Below are positions 55,121 to 64,000 of a stretch of DNA of 64,000 nucleotides, one piece after another. Each line of letters opens with the position of its first letter. Within the stretch, counting starts at the first letter, position 1. A program made the position numbers and the translations under genes. Source of the DNA: Meconema thalassinum (taxonomy: Eukaryota; Arthropoda; Insecta; Orthoptera; Tettigoniidae); NCBI GenBank assembly GCA_946902985.2, contig OX336389.2, positions 281,463,527 to 281,527,526 of the forward strand. The letters run 5' to 3'. The notes below the pieces were generated by a model. That model was not told the origin of the DNA and did no database searches. It worked only from the letters and a program-made list of their open reading frames with translations.

Positions 55121-56805
55121 GAATTATGCTCTACCTAATTCTCCCAATATTGCTTACATAGTCTCAAAGTGGAATGTTACCTTCTCTGGTGAAGAAAATA
55201 CTTCAGTTTTTTAATTCTTAAAGATGATCGAAGAACTACGGTATGTTTATGTCATAAAGTAGTCATTGATAACATTGCCTTTGCCTTTAGTCCCAAGTAG
55301 AATGGCATTTAGGGGGTCTTTCACTACATGGACTGAATTTTCTCATTGGATTAACAAGCATTGTCTCACATGATTTTGATTTTGAAATTTCTATTCGAGG
55401 AACCTATTGATGATTATGCCACTGGGATTACGACAATCGATCGCTTACTGAACCCACTTCCTGTGCCTACTGTTTGGGTGTGACCAGCGATAAACCTGTA
55501 CGAGGTGTGCGAGGCGATCCCGAGCCATGTTTGTCTCATTCTAGTCGTGATCTTTGTACCAGTGGTACAACCAACCACGGCATATTCAGGATATTCTTCA
55601 CCCTGAAAATAATATATGAAACCTTCCCATACCCAAAATGAACTATTTGGAACTAAAATGTTAATTTCTTCAATTAGGCAATATTGTGCAATAATCTGAT
55701 AAAACAAATTGTGTGGCAAGTACCCAGGTACCGTGGAGAACGAGCCTGATCTCGCTAATGAGAGCAAAAATTACAGCGCTGTTGTTCCTGGAGCAATTGC
55801 TCTCTGAACGAGTTACCAACGTAAGTACAAAAACTTTATAACTTGCTTATGGCAAAACTTTCGGTCTACCAAAATTTAATGTTGCGTGCCTGTTTTGGAT
55901 TTGGGTGGTGCGCGGTGGAAAAGGCTGCAAAACTCTGTTGCTAAAGAAGAACGACGTGTTTTGCAAATCATAAAGCAAACTTAGTGTGTGAATCAAATAT
56001 GGGGAGGCTCCGATACCTCCCCGATTACAAAGCCAAAGGCCAAGGAACTCTGTGAGTAAAGAAAAAACCCTGGACTGTTTTAAAACCATTAAATTATTTT
56101 ATTATTTTATAGATGTCATAATTTTATAACGGGGTAAAGATTAAAGGGTGTGAACATGTGGTCGATGAATAGGTGTGCTTTATTTGGAGGTTAAGTTATG
56201 TTTAAATGTTTGAGGTTAGCTATCTTGGTTTTGATGTAGTTATCTGTTTGAATTTAAATGGTGAAGTTGTTTCCATGAATTTTAAAGAAGACAGTCTTTG
56301 TCTCTTATGGCCACGTGCACACTTGCAGAAGAACACCAATTGTCTTTCATATTTGTTTAAGTAAGATAATTTAATATTTGGTTCTCGATGGGTAAAATTG
56401 GCTTTGATGGGGAGTTTGTTAATTTTGGGGTTTGGTAGTCGCTAATTTGTCGGCGTGAGGTTGGTGTGTCTGCAGCATGTGCTCGAGTGTTTTTGTTATT
56501 GTCGCCGTGGTGATTGTTTGGATCTTCTGCGGTCCAAAGAAATAGTTGGTCAGGATTGTTGAAATCTAGGTCGTTTATTTACCTTCGGGGGCGGGGATTT
56601 TGTTGTAGTGTCAATGATAGGTGGGGACCCTGATTTATGGTAATATAAAAGGCTTCAAAGCGGTGAAATAAAATATCCACAGTGGTGAAATAAATAAAAG
56701 TGATATGTGAGTGTACGGTTCATGGACTTAGTTAAATAATGAACACTATAAAACATTTGGGGGAATAAAAAAGAATTTATTCTAGTTTATTTATTGTTAT
56801 TATTA
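55121..56805. other. Intergenic sequence with one weak exon candidate
   Basis: Mostly featureless. On the minus strand at 55414-55602 a 62-codon frame follows a plausible acceptor (tattattttcag) and reads GEEYPEYAVVGCTTGTKITT onward to SIVVIPVA before its stop. The family is not recognised and confidence in a real exon is about 0.25. Confidence 0.4.
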
Positions 56806-57394
56806 CAGTGAAACCTCGTTAGTACGTTTTTCAAGGGACTGAAAAATTTGAACGTCAAAAGCGGGAAAACGTACTAATGGAAAATAATAATTAAACCTCA
56901 TTAATTTGTATCAGTAAGGGAAATGTAAAAAACACGTGAATCAGATGTTCCGCGGCGCATGCTACTGTCTTACTTTTAAGAGTCGCGTATACCTGTTAAG
57001 TCGCAACCCTCGCCCGCTTGTTGGCAAGGAATGTTATCTCAGAGCGGTCGGTCTCACATTCCACTAGGGGTGGACAAAAAATGCTTTCAGGACTGACAAA
57101 AATCCGATCTTACCAAGCGATGCGCAGCGCGTGCTACTGTCTTACTTTTAAGAGTCGCCTATACCTGTTAAGTCGCAACCCTCGCCCGCTTGTTGGCAAG
57201 GAATGTTATCTCAGTGCGGTCGGTCTCACATTCCACTAGGGGTGGACAAAGAATGCTTTCAGGACTGACGAAAATATGATCGTACTAAGCGATGCGCGGC
57301 AAAATGTGCGACGTGATAAATGAGGTACTTGAAAATTACGACATGATATCCGATAAAACGTACTAATGAGGAACGTGTTAACGAGGTTCTACTG
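56806..57394. mobile_element. pogo/Tigger-like MITE with internal tandem duplication
   Basis: The 589-bp element has ends cagtgaaacctcgttagtacg and its mirror (cgaggttctactg), flanked by TA (56804-56805 and 57395-57396). Interior bases from about 56957 and 57125 are two tandem copies of a ~168-bp unit (gctactgtcttacttttaag ... ggggtggacaaa). No protein is encoded. Confidence 0.88.
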
Positions 57395-57396
57395 TA

Positions 57397-57850
57397 TTTC
57401 TTTTCTTTTCGAAAGAGCTGAAACTCAAATGAATTATTTTTTCTGTGATTAATAGCCTACCTAACCTAACATTTACCTAAACAAATAATCTCCATGACTA
57501 ACATAGTCTTTATCTCACTAACTCTTGAAACTTATGTTGTCCCCAACCATAAGTAGAGAATTGTTTCCATGATTTGAGGACTTTAACCAACTTTGTTATC
57601 ACGTATCTTATGAGAAATTTATATTTAAGATTTCTTATTTTCTATCGAACGGCAGATAATGGAACAGTTTCATTTCACTTTGAAGTAAATAGTTTAAAAG
57701 CATCTTATCAGCATTTCGATGATATTTAGCATTTTATGGTGAAAATAACACATTTCGCAAAATAACTATTTCGCGAGTTCAATATCAGAAAAAATGGCAT
57801 ATTTGGGGTAAATATATTGTTGTGATAACATACATGTTTGCTGAAATATT
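57397..57850. other. AT-rich spacer upstream of the L2/CR1-like LINE
   Basis: No gene or repeat boundary recognised. Confidence 0.5.
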
Positions 57851-59335
57851 TTGCGGAGATATAGTTATAACCAAAAATCCGGGACACTAGTGATAGGCTT
57901 TTGTGATGTGTTAATCTTGGTTGAAATGATTAATGAGTCCTTAGTTACTGGCATGATACCAGATGACTTAAAAGTGGCCAAAGTAGTTCCTATATTTAAG
58001 GGTGGTGACAAAAGAAATCCAAATAATTATAGACCTGTTTCTATTTTATCGGTAGTTTCAAAAATTCTGGAAGAAGTGGTAAAAACAAGATTGCTTTCAT
58101 TTCTGAACAAGAATACATTCTTTCATAATATGCAATATGGATTCAGGGAAAAATCTAGTACTGAGGCAGCAACTATTGACCTAATAACAATGCTACAAGA
58201 AACTATTGACAAAAATAATATTGCAGTTGGGTTATTTATTGATCTCACAAAAGCCTTTGATACAGTAGATCATAAAATACTGTTGTCAAAATTAGAAAAT
58301 GCTGGTGTCCGAGGTATAGCTCTAAAATGGTTCCAAAGCTACCTTATTGGAAGAAAGCAGCATGTAGCTTTGAATAAATGCATAAGTTCAGGAAAATATA
58401 TAACTCATGGCGTTCCACAAGGATCTATACTTGGACCTACATTATTCTTAATGTATATAAATGATATTGTGGAATGTAATTTGAGAGGGCATATCAAATT
58501 GTATGCAGATGATACAAATGTCTTCTACACTGGGAAAGACATAATTGAAATCATACAAAATGTGCAACAAGATATAAATACACTCTCACAATGGTTCCAG
58601 GCCAATAAATTAACAATGAACCTACAGAAGACCAATTACATGGTAATTTCAAAACAAAGCATGAAAGAAATCACACATGACAAAATATATATAAATAATA
58701 TTGAAATAAAAGAGGTTAATCAGGCAAAGTATTTAGGTCTAATCATCGACAAACACCTGACCTGGATTGAACACGTTGAACGAATTGCTAAGAAACTCTC
58801 ACCTGTAGTAGGGATCCTAAGGAAACTTCGGTATCTTATTCCCCTAAACCTTGTAAAACAAATCTACTATTCACTTGTACATAGCAAGCTCCAATATTTA
58901 AATGTTATTTGGGCTCACTGCAGGAAATCCACACTGAATGATTTAATGACTATTCAGAATAGGGCTATTAGAAACATATTTAACCTTCCTTACTGCACTC
59001 CAGTAAAAGATCTGTACATCAAAAGTAAAATTCTACCCCTCAGCATAAGTGCAGAACTCCGAGCAGCTATGCTAATATACAAGATTAAACACAACACAAT
59101 ACTCTATAGCTCTCCCTACATCTTGAACTCAGACAATCATTCTTATGGAACTAGGCATGCGAAGGACGTAGCCTTATATATCATTCACTCTTCTAAATAT
59201 GGTAGAAATAGTTTCAAGTTCTCTGCATCACAGTCATATAATAAACTTCCTGATGAAGTAAAAAGTGCACCAACTTTGTCGGTATTTAAGAGGAAAACTA
59301 TGGAAGTATTGTGGGAAATATTCGATGCATCTTAA
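57851..59335 (+). CDS. L2/CR1-like reverse transcriptase, 494 codons open
   Basis: Similarity to RT begins at about residue 20 (MINESLVTGMIPDDLKVAKV). It continues with VPIFKGGDKRNPNNYRPVSI, FREKSSTEAATIDLI and GLFIDLTKAFDTVDHKILLS (D131), GVPQGSILGPTLFLMYINDI, and KLYADDTNVF (Y218-D221, active site intact). Then come MNLQKTNYMVISK, AKYLGLIIDKHLTWIEHV, YSLVHSKLQYLNVIWAHCRK and SYNKLPDEVKSAPTLSVFKR. No stop or frameshift occurs across the full RT and C-terminal domain, so the insertion is fairly young. The endonuclease is absent, so this copy is not autonomous. The first 18 codons are probably flanking sequence rather than LINE. Confidence 0.85.
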   Translation: MRRYSYNQKSGTLVIGFCDVLILVEMINESLVTGMIPDDLKVAKVVPIFKGGDKRNPNNYRPVSILSVVSKILEEVVKTRLLSFLNKNTFFHNMQYGFREKSSTEAATIDLITMLQETIDKNNIAVGLFIDLTKAFDTVDHKILLSKLENAGVRGIALKWFQSYLIGRKQHVALNKCISSGKYITHGVPQGSILGPTLFLMYINDIVECNLRGHIKLYADDTNVFYTGKDIIEIIQNVQQDINTLSQWFQANKLTMNLQKTNYMVISKQSMKEITHDKIYINNIEIKEVNQAKYLGLIIDKHLTWIEHVERIAKKLSPVVGILRKLRYLIPLNLVKQIYYSLVHSKLQYLNVIWAHCRKSTLNDLMTIQNRAIRNIFNLPYCTPVKDLYIKSKILPLSISAELRAAMLIYKIKHNTILYSSPYILNSDNHSYGTRHAKDVALYIIHSSKYGRNSFKFSASQSYNKLPDEVKSAPTLSVFKRKTMEVLWEIFDAS

Positions 59336-59573
59336 TACATCAAATAAGTTATGTATAAGATTAAAAATCGTAAGTGCTTACCATTTTAAGGGACCTTGGT
59401 CTAAACAATCTTAGATATGGTATCAACCTTATAATGGGCCTATGTCCTTATTCATCAATTTGTGTTACCTTCAGAATTTTCTTCCTTGGTGTGTAAACAC
59501 ACATATTACTGTACAATTCCTCTGTACGAGCCTATGGCTCTTTGGAATTAATTGAATAAAATATCTATCTATT
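57851..59573 (+). mobile_element. 5'-truncated L2/CR1-like LINE with open RT frame
   Basis: The RT polyprotein reads through to its natural stop (59333-59335), followed by a 3' UTR ending with gcctatggctctttggaatt and aataaaatatctatctatt at about 59545-59573. The 5' endonuclease part is missing. The true 5' breakpoint is probably near 57905, where similarity to RT begins. Confidence 0.8.
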
Positions 59574-60037
59574 AATTTGTTGAAAGGTCAGTGTTGAGAA
59601 GTAGGATTGTTTGACCATCGCTAAGGAGCTTCAGGCTCTTTCTTTTATAAGTACTTGGCGAGGCGATAACTTCCTAGTGTGTGTTAAGTGAATATTTGAC
59701 ATAGGCTTTATTTGCATTTTGCGCGGGGTTTCTGTGATGACAGATGTATCGTTTTTGATGCAAGATGATGTGGAGATAGCCTTTGACCCCTGCTGCCAGT
59801 TTCAATTATTCTTGTGCTCAATCGTGAGGGATGTCTTCTTCTTGTTGCTTTTGGTGTTCCGTTATTTATTTGAATTCGGGGGGAGGGTGTAATTTCTACT
59901 TGTTGGGCTTTCCATTCAATAATTTCTGTTTTAATAATATTAGTTCAGTGTACTGTGTGAGTGAATGTGCCGGCTGTATGAATGGTAATTTTATTTTCAG
60001 CTTAGGTTACATTTTGCGCCTTGCTTTGGTTGTTGAG
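59574..60037. other. Spacer, no gene recognised
   Basis: A 71-codon frame at 59831 is rich in Cys and aromatic residues but matches nothing known. It is likely fortuitous. Confidence 0.5.
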
Positions 60038-60050
60038 TCTTCTTAGTAAA

Positions 60051-60241
60051 CGGGGGCGCGGTGGCTCAGCGGTCTAGCTGTATGCCTCTCACCAAGGCGG
60101 TCCGGGTTCGATTCCCGGTCAATGCATGTGAGATTTTCGAAGTGAAATGCCATGTCCTGTGGTTCGGATTCCACGTAAAAAGGAGGTCCCGTGGCTCATA
60201 ATCACAAGATTCACGGTCACGTAAAACTACAATCTTCCTTT
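60051..60241 (+). repeat. tRNA-derived SINE (family D), complete, 13-bp target duplication
   Basis: The 191-bp copy is flanked by tcttcttagtaaa (60038-60050 and 60242-60254). The head has A box tggctcagcggt and B box ggttcgattcc, intact Pol III promoter elements. The body includes gaagtgaaatgcc and ggattccacgtaaaaagg, and the tail is pyrimidine-rich. The perfect duplication and clean boxes indicate a recent insertion. The same family is at 35756-35901. Confidence 0.9.
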
Positions 60242-60254
60242 TCTTCTTAGTAAA

Positions 60255-61150
60255 TGTTCCAGCAATGTAAAGAAATGTACATCAGGAAAATGAATAACTA
60301 AATTTAAAGTAAATGTAATTGGGCTCGATGTAAAATATTATAACAAAGTTTCAAACTGAATAAATGTATGTGAAATTGAATATCTCTTTTCTTTAGATAA
60401 CAATCCCTAGGCAACCTGTAATCCTCTTTCCGGACCTCTAGGATTAGGGCCCCCTCCACTCATCCCAAGTGGGCGGCTACAATCTTGTTAGGTCCACTCC
60501 TCATGGTATTCAGAGTAAACCTCCAATGTGTCATCTTGCTTTAACGACTCTTATTATCTGTTAGAATTGGAACAATTCTGGACATCATTTCATGGAGTGT
60601 TACTCACCTTGTGGTTTTTGCTACTATGAACTCTGCGACGTAACATGGTTTCATTACCAGAGCTCTTCTCTTAACTCAGGGAAACAAATCAAGCTTCCTC
60701 CAGACCCAGTAGCGGAAGCTAACAGTGATTTTTATACGGCAGGAGTTTATCCTGTTCATGAGTATTGCTCACCACGGGTCTCCTCTGTCCATGTTAGGAT
60801 TCTGTCATTCTGGGACTTTTAGATACTCGGGTGATGTTGCATTTTCATTCTATAACCTGTAGCCAAGCACATTTCTATTGCATGCATCTTCATGATTCTG
60901 GGCTGAAATTTCATTCTGCTGTGAAATCGTGCGTCGTCGTGAGTGGTGGTGTGTCTTGTCACATTACAATATGGGGTTTCTCTTGGATGTGGGATTTTCA
61001 CATAATTAATGATATTTCAACTCCTAAAATACCTTTTTACCAAAATAAGGCCAACGTCTAGATAATTCTGACAGAACTTTCAGTTATCTTTTCCGTTCTA
61101 ACGAACTTTTTCCTTTCGAGTCTTTCGTACCTAACATCATATTAATTAAC
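60255..61150. other. Intergenic sequence, no gene recognised
   Basis: No coding exon, TIR or SINE landmark was seen. Confidence 0.5.
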
Positions 61151-61310
61151 AACAACCCCTAAACACCTACAAATCAACATAACAAGATAACCAATCAGAA
61201 ATCAGACCATTCAAATCTCCTACCATAACAGACCAATCACATTGTAACGTTACTAGCAAAGGCAGAGCACAGATCTTATGGCTTACTAGCAACCTAAATG
61301 CACTCATAAC
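61151..61310. repeat. AC-rich repeat, third module
   Basis: Aligns with 18458-18612 (shared aaacacctacaaatc, cagaccattcaa, acagaccaatcacattg). It contains the corresponding hairpin at 61249-61293 with one A-C mismatch in the stem (gttactag / ctagcaac). Confidence 0.75.
61249..61293. other. Hairpin 3 of the AC-rich repeat (8-bp stem, one mismatch)
   Basis: gttactag (61249-61256) faces ctagcaac (61286-61293). The left side matches hairpin 1 and the right side matches hairpin 2, so the stem has one A-C mismatch. Confidence 0.65.
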
Positions 61311-61319
61311 AGTACATTA

Positions 61320-61432
61320 TGCAACGAGCCTATAATGGCAATAATTAAGACACGAGTATGTTTATAAAATGAGCAAAGCGAGTTATATAATTTCCATACG
61401 AGAGTCTTAATTATCATTATAGGCGAGTTGCA
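61320..61432. mobile_element. 113-bp palindromic MITE with TA duplication
   Basis: tgcaacgagcctataatgg is mirrored by attataggcgagttgca. The arms are about 34 bp with a few mismatches, and the whole element is close to one hairpin. TA flanks are at 61318-61319 and 61433-61434. Confidence 0.85.
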
Positions 61433-61476
61433 TACAACCGATTATATTGGACAAAAATTATAACTATGTTCTAACA

Positions 61477-63740
61477 CAGTGGTCGCCAAATCGTAGCTCG
61501 TAGCTCTCAGGGAAATTATTGGTAGCTCGCTGGGAAATTTCAGACGCAGCGCTTGGGTTCGCTAAGCTGCACCACTCATCCCCCTCATTCCCCCTACGCG
61601 TCCCGCGCGTCTGTTAGTCAGTGTCTGTTGTGTGATCATGACGGCTGTTTTTTTTTGTTTCTCTTACGTTTTATGCATACTACGGACTGTTGTAATAACG
61701 GAGAGTTCCAGCATAAAAAAACAAAAACTTATCATTTTCATGTTGAATTACTTTTTACCCATGTAAAAGAAAAATGTGTGTGCTTACTTTGTAATGCAAG
61801 TATAGCAGTTGGGGAAAAAAGCAAACGTCGAACGTCATTACAAAACCGTTCACTCCAGTATTGAAAATTATTTCCCTCTGAATTCTTCCTTAAGGAAGGG
61901 ATTCATTGCCTTGTGTCGTAAAGATAACAGGTTTCCAAAGTTTCTGTCTCACCATTGAAATCTCAATTACATGATAAACAATCTACTTTTTTTCCAAAAT
62001 TATTGCTCAAAATAAAAAAGCTTATGAAGATGGTGAATTAATCAAAGAGGCATAGAAGCAGCAGATACATTGTTAACAATTTCAAAAACAAAGGTGAATT
62101 AATGTCTGCTATTCAATCTGTTCAACTGTCATCAAATACAATTATGGGAAGAGTCGAATCAATGAGTTCTGATCTAGTTTCACAGCTTGAAACTGACTTA
62201 GACTGCTGCAGTTATCTTTCCCTGCAACTTGGCGAATCAACCGATATAACTTAGTTGATACAGCTCAGTTGGCCATTTTTATAAGAATGGTTTTCGATGA
62301 TTTCCAAGTAAAAGAAGAGTTGGTAAAAGTATTACCACTTCAAGGAAATACTATGGGACAGGACATAAATTCAGCTTTTAAAAACCTCATCCACTCTGAA
62401 AATTTTGCTGTACAAAAGAAGTTGGGTTTGGCAACCGATGGAGCTCCTGCAATGGTAGGTAGCGGCAAGGGATTCATTCCAAAGTTTCTGTCTCACCATT
62501 GAATAGTACACCAGTACTCATTATGTGGTAAGTTTTTGTGTATGAGCAATGTAATGAAAACAGTCGTAACAGTAGTAAATAAACTGAGAGCTCATGCACT
62601 TCAAAGCCTTTTTTTCAGGACTCTGACTGAAGAGCTAGAATGCCAGTATGGTGATCTACTGATTCATACAGAAGTTCGTTGGCTTAGCAGTGGCAGGGAT
62701 TTGCAACGTTTCAAAGGGTTACTTCCTGCCTTGGTGAAATTTTTGAAAGAACGAAGTGAATCATTACCTGAGCTAGAAGATCCGGTTTGGTTGCACGATT
62801 TTGCATTTCTTGTAGACATAACCGAAAAGCTAAATACCCTTAACTTGCAGCTTCAAGGTAAAGATAAAGATTTTGGTGGAACCATTTCAGATGTGGTCTC
62901 ATTCACAAAAAAAGCTGGAGCTGTGGGGAAAGAATCTTACCCAGGGTGAATACTAACACTTCACCTGTTTGAAGCAGACACTTGACAAGAAAGGTCCTTC
63001 ACAGCCCTCTTACAACAACAAAGAACATATTGCAGCTCTTTCAGACTTCAAAAATCAATTTAATCAATGCTTTCAAGACTTCAAAAACATTTACATTTTA
63101 GCACAGTTCGTCACATCCCCTTTTGTAAAAATTGATTCTGAAGAATTCTCTACTTGTGTCATGCAATATTTTGAAGAAGAGAACGCTGCTGTGGAGATGG
63201 AAAAGATTGATTTTCAAAGTTACCTTCTATTAAAATCACTCACTTCAAGCAATACAAATATTTGGCATTTGTTCCTAAGCAAAAATATCCATTTTTGGTT
63301 CAGGTTGGATTACGAGTGAAGGCAATGTTCAGCGCAACATATCTGTGTGAGATTTCATTTTCCAGTATGAAATTCATTAAAAACAGAAACTGGTTCACTG
63401 ATGAACATTTGGACAACTGCATTCAAATGGCTGCTACAACATATGACCCTAACATTAAAAATATTGTTGATGACAAAAAAGAGTGCCACCCCTCACATTA
63501 AACTATGTTTTTCTAATGCAAATATTGTGTTATTTAAATTCTTATGCTATTAATTGCAATGTTAGAAATTGCATTTAATTAGATATTTAATATAAACTAG
63601 AAATGTATATTTTTATAGATAATTAACAACTGTGTGATTTAAACAGAAACATTTATTATTTTCCTACTTTGTTGGGTAGCTCACGGTAAGATTTATGAGC
63701 TGTAAGGTAGCTCAGTCGCTTAAAAGTTTGGCGACCACTG
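61477..63740 (+). mobile_element. hAT element with degraded transposase
   Basis: The 2264-bp element has ends cagtggtcgccaaa and tttggcgaccactg (14 bp, perfect) with subterminal gtagctc repeats on both sides. The 8-bp flank is ttctaaca (61469-61476) versus ttcaaaca (63741-63748), one mismatch. It encodes a full-length but broken hAT transposase on the plus strand. Confidence 0.92.
61670..63501 (+). pseudogene. hAT transposase (ZBED5/GTF2IRD2-like), degraded
   Basis: The BED-type finger region reads TYHFHVELLFTHVKEKCVCL, LCNASIAVGEKSKRR. After an inserted piece it continues KSQLHDKQSTFFPKLL, NNFKNKGE, then IMGRVESMSSDLVSQLETDL and YLSLQLGESTDIT plus stop. Gly stands where the catalytic Asp of LDESTDI is expected. 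Next come FIRMVFDDFQVKEELVKVLP, LATDGAPAMVGSGKGF, TEVRWLSSGRDLQRFKGLLP and WLHDFAFLVDITEKLNTLNL. The C-terminal dimerisation region is FSATYLCEISFSSMKFIKNR. Stops lie at about 62252 and 62502 and a frameshift near 62947. Transposases of this type have been domesticated in vertebrates, but this one cannot work. Confidence 0.88.
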
Positions 63741-63748
63741 TTCAAACA

Positions 63749-64000
63749 TAAATATTCATAAATATCTGTCGAGATTCTGTTGGTTGACTTCTCCTTCTTG
63801 GGAATTGTGTGGGCTCAGCATTTGATCTCTACCCAATAACGAATTCCAAAGCTTTGAAACATTGCTTATCCTGAAGTAGCACCAACAGATAGCTCACAGG
63901 TACTATGTTGGATCATTTTGTTATTTTGGTAAAAAAACACAAAGTAGGCTGTTACGAATGCTTAAAAATTAAAATGTATCATATTATCAACTAGTTATTC
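63749..64000. other. Right-end flank, nothing recognised
   Basis: AT-rich sequence after the hAT. No feature seen. Confidence 0.5.

Noticed and set aside
59831..60046. Small cysteine-rich secreted peptide
   Set aside because: The 71-codon frame has Cys and hydrophobic residues but no clear signal peptide followed by a regular Cys pattern, and no splice context. It is likely chance.

Overview
This window is a piece of an animal nuclear genome, most likely an insect. It is AT-rich and intron-containing, has no operons, and is built almost entirely from interspersed transposable elements (TEs). The SINE families (tRNA-derived heads with A and B boxes, some followed by a 'gaaaaccac ... gggaatcgaaccc' body) and the mix of Tc1, mariner, hAT, PIF/Harbinger, RTE-like, R2-group and L2/CR1-like elements resemble hemimetabolous insect genomes. 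The species cannot be named from sequence alone. No complete host gene is recognisable. The best host-gene candidate is one short terminal exon at 41349-41477.

Region 1-8449 is a very large inverted repeat with two ~2-kb arms. It is centred on a deleted mariner (5597-6388). The arms carry old SINEs and an AT-rich short-period repeat with a CCGGCCGG-type core. Only the left arm has been interrupted by a 253-bp tandem satellite array (241-3797), and one monomer of that array holds a Tc1-like transposon (1177-2641) with an intact 341-residue DD34E transposase.

Region 8575-15142 is a PIF/Harbinger transposon with TTA target duplications and two genes on opposite strands whose exons interleave. 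Its long intron region was invaded by a 5'-truncated R2-group (Dong/R4-like) LINE lying in TAA repeats. That LINE was split by a hAT element (12371-14306, perfect 8-bp duplication) that itself carries a SINE.

Region 15.1-31.9 kb is mostly degraded intergenic DNA. It contains an AC-rich repeat with conserved hairpins, a LINE (19636-21361) broken by a TA-flanked MITE, a 2.2-kb hAT (21829-23995), a 685-bp TA-flanked MITE, a 5'-truncated RNase-H-encoding LINE and a hAT transposase relic.

Region 31.9-39.5 kb is a long LINE (ORF1 coiled coil, ORF2 endonuclease plus RT). A nearly full-length RTE-like LINE (32480-35710, 11-bp duplication) and a SINE (35756-35901, 11-bp duplication) are inserted into its ORF1.

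Region 41.3-52.5 kb holds the candidate host exon, two fragments of one DDE transposase, two copies of a 1.4-kb modular repeat of unknown class, a hAT relic, a mariner relic hit by a SINE, and a 2.05-kb TA-flanked element. Region 53.2-64 kb holds a 5'-truncated LINE, a pogo-like MITE with an internal tandem duplication, an L2/CR1-like LINE with a long open RT frame, a young SINE with a 13-bp duplication, a 113-bp palindromic MITE and a hAT element whose dead transposase shows a templated internal insertion.
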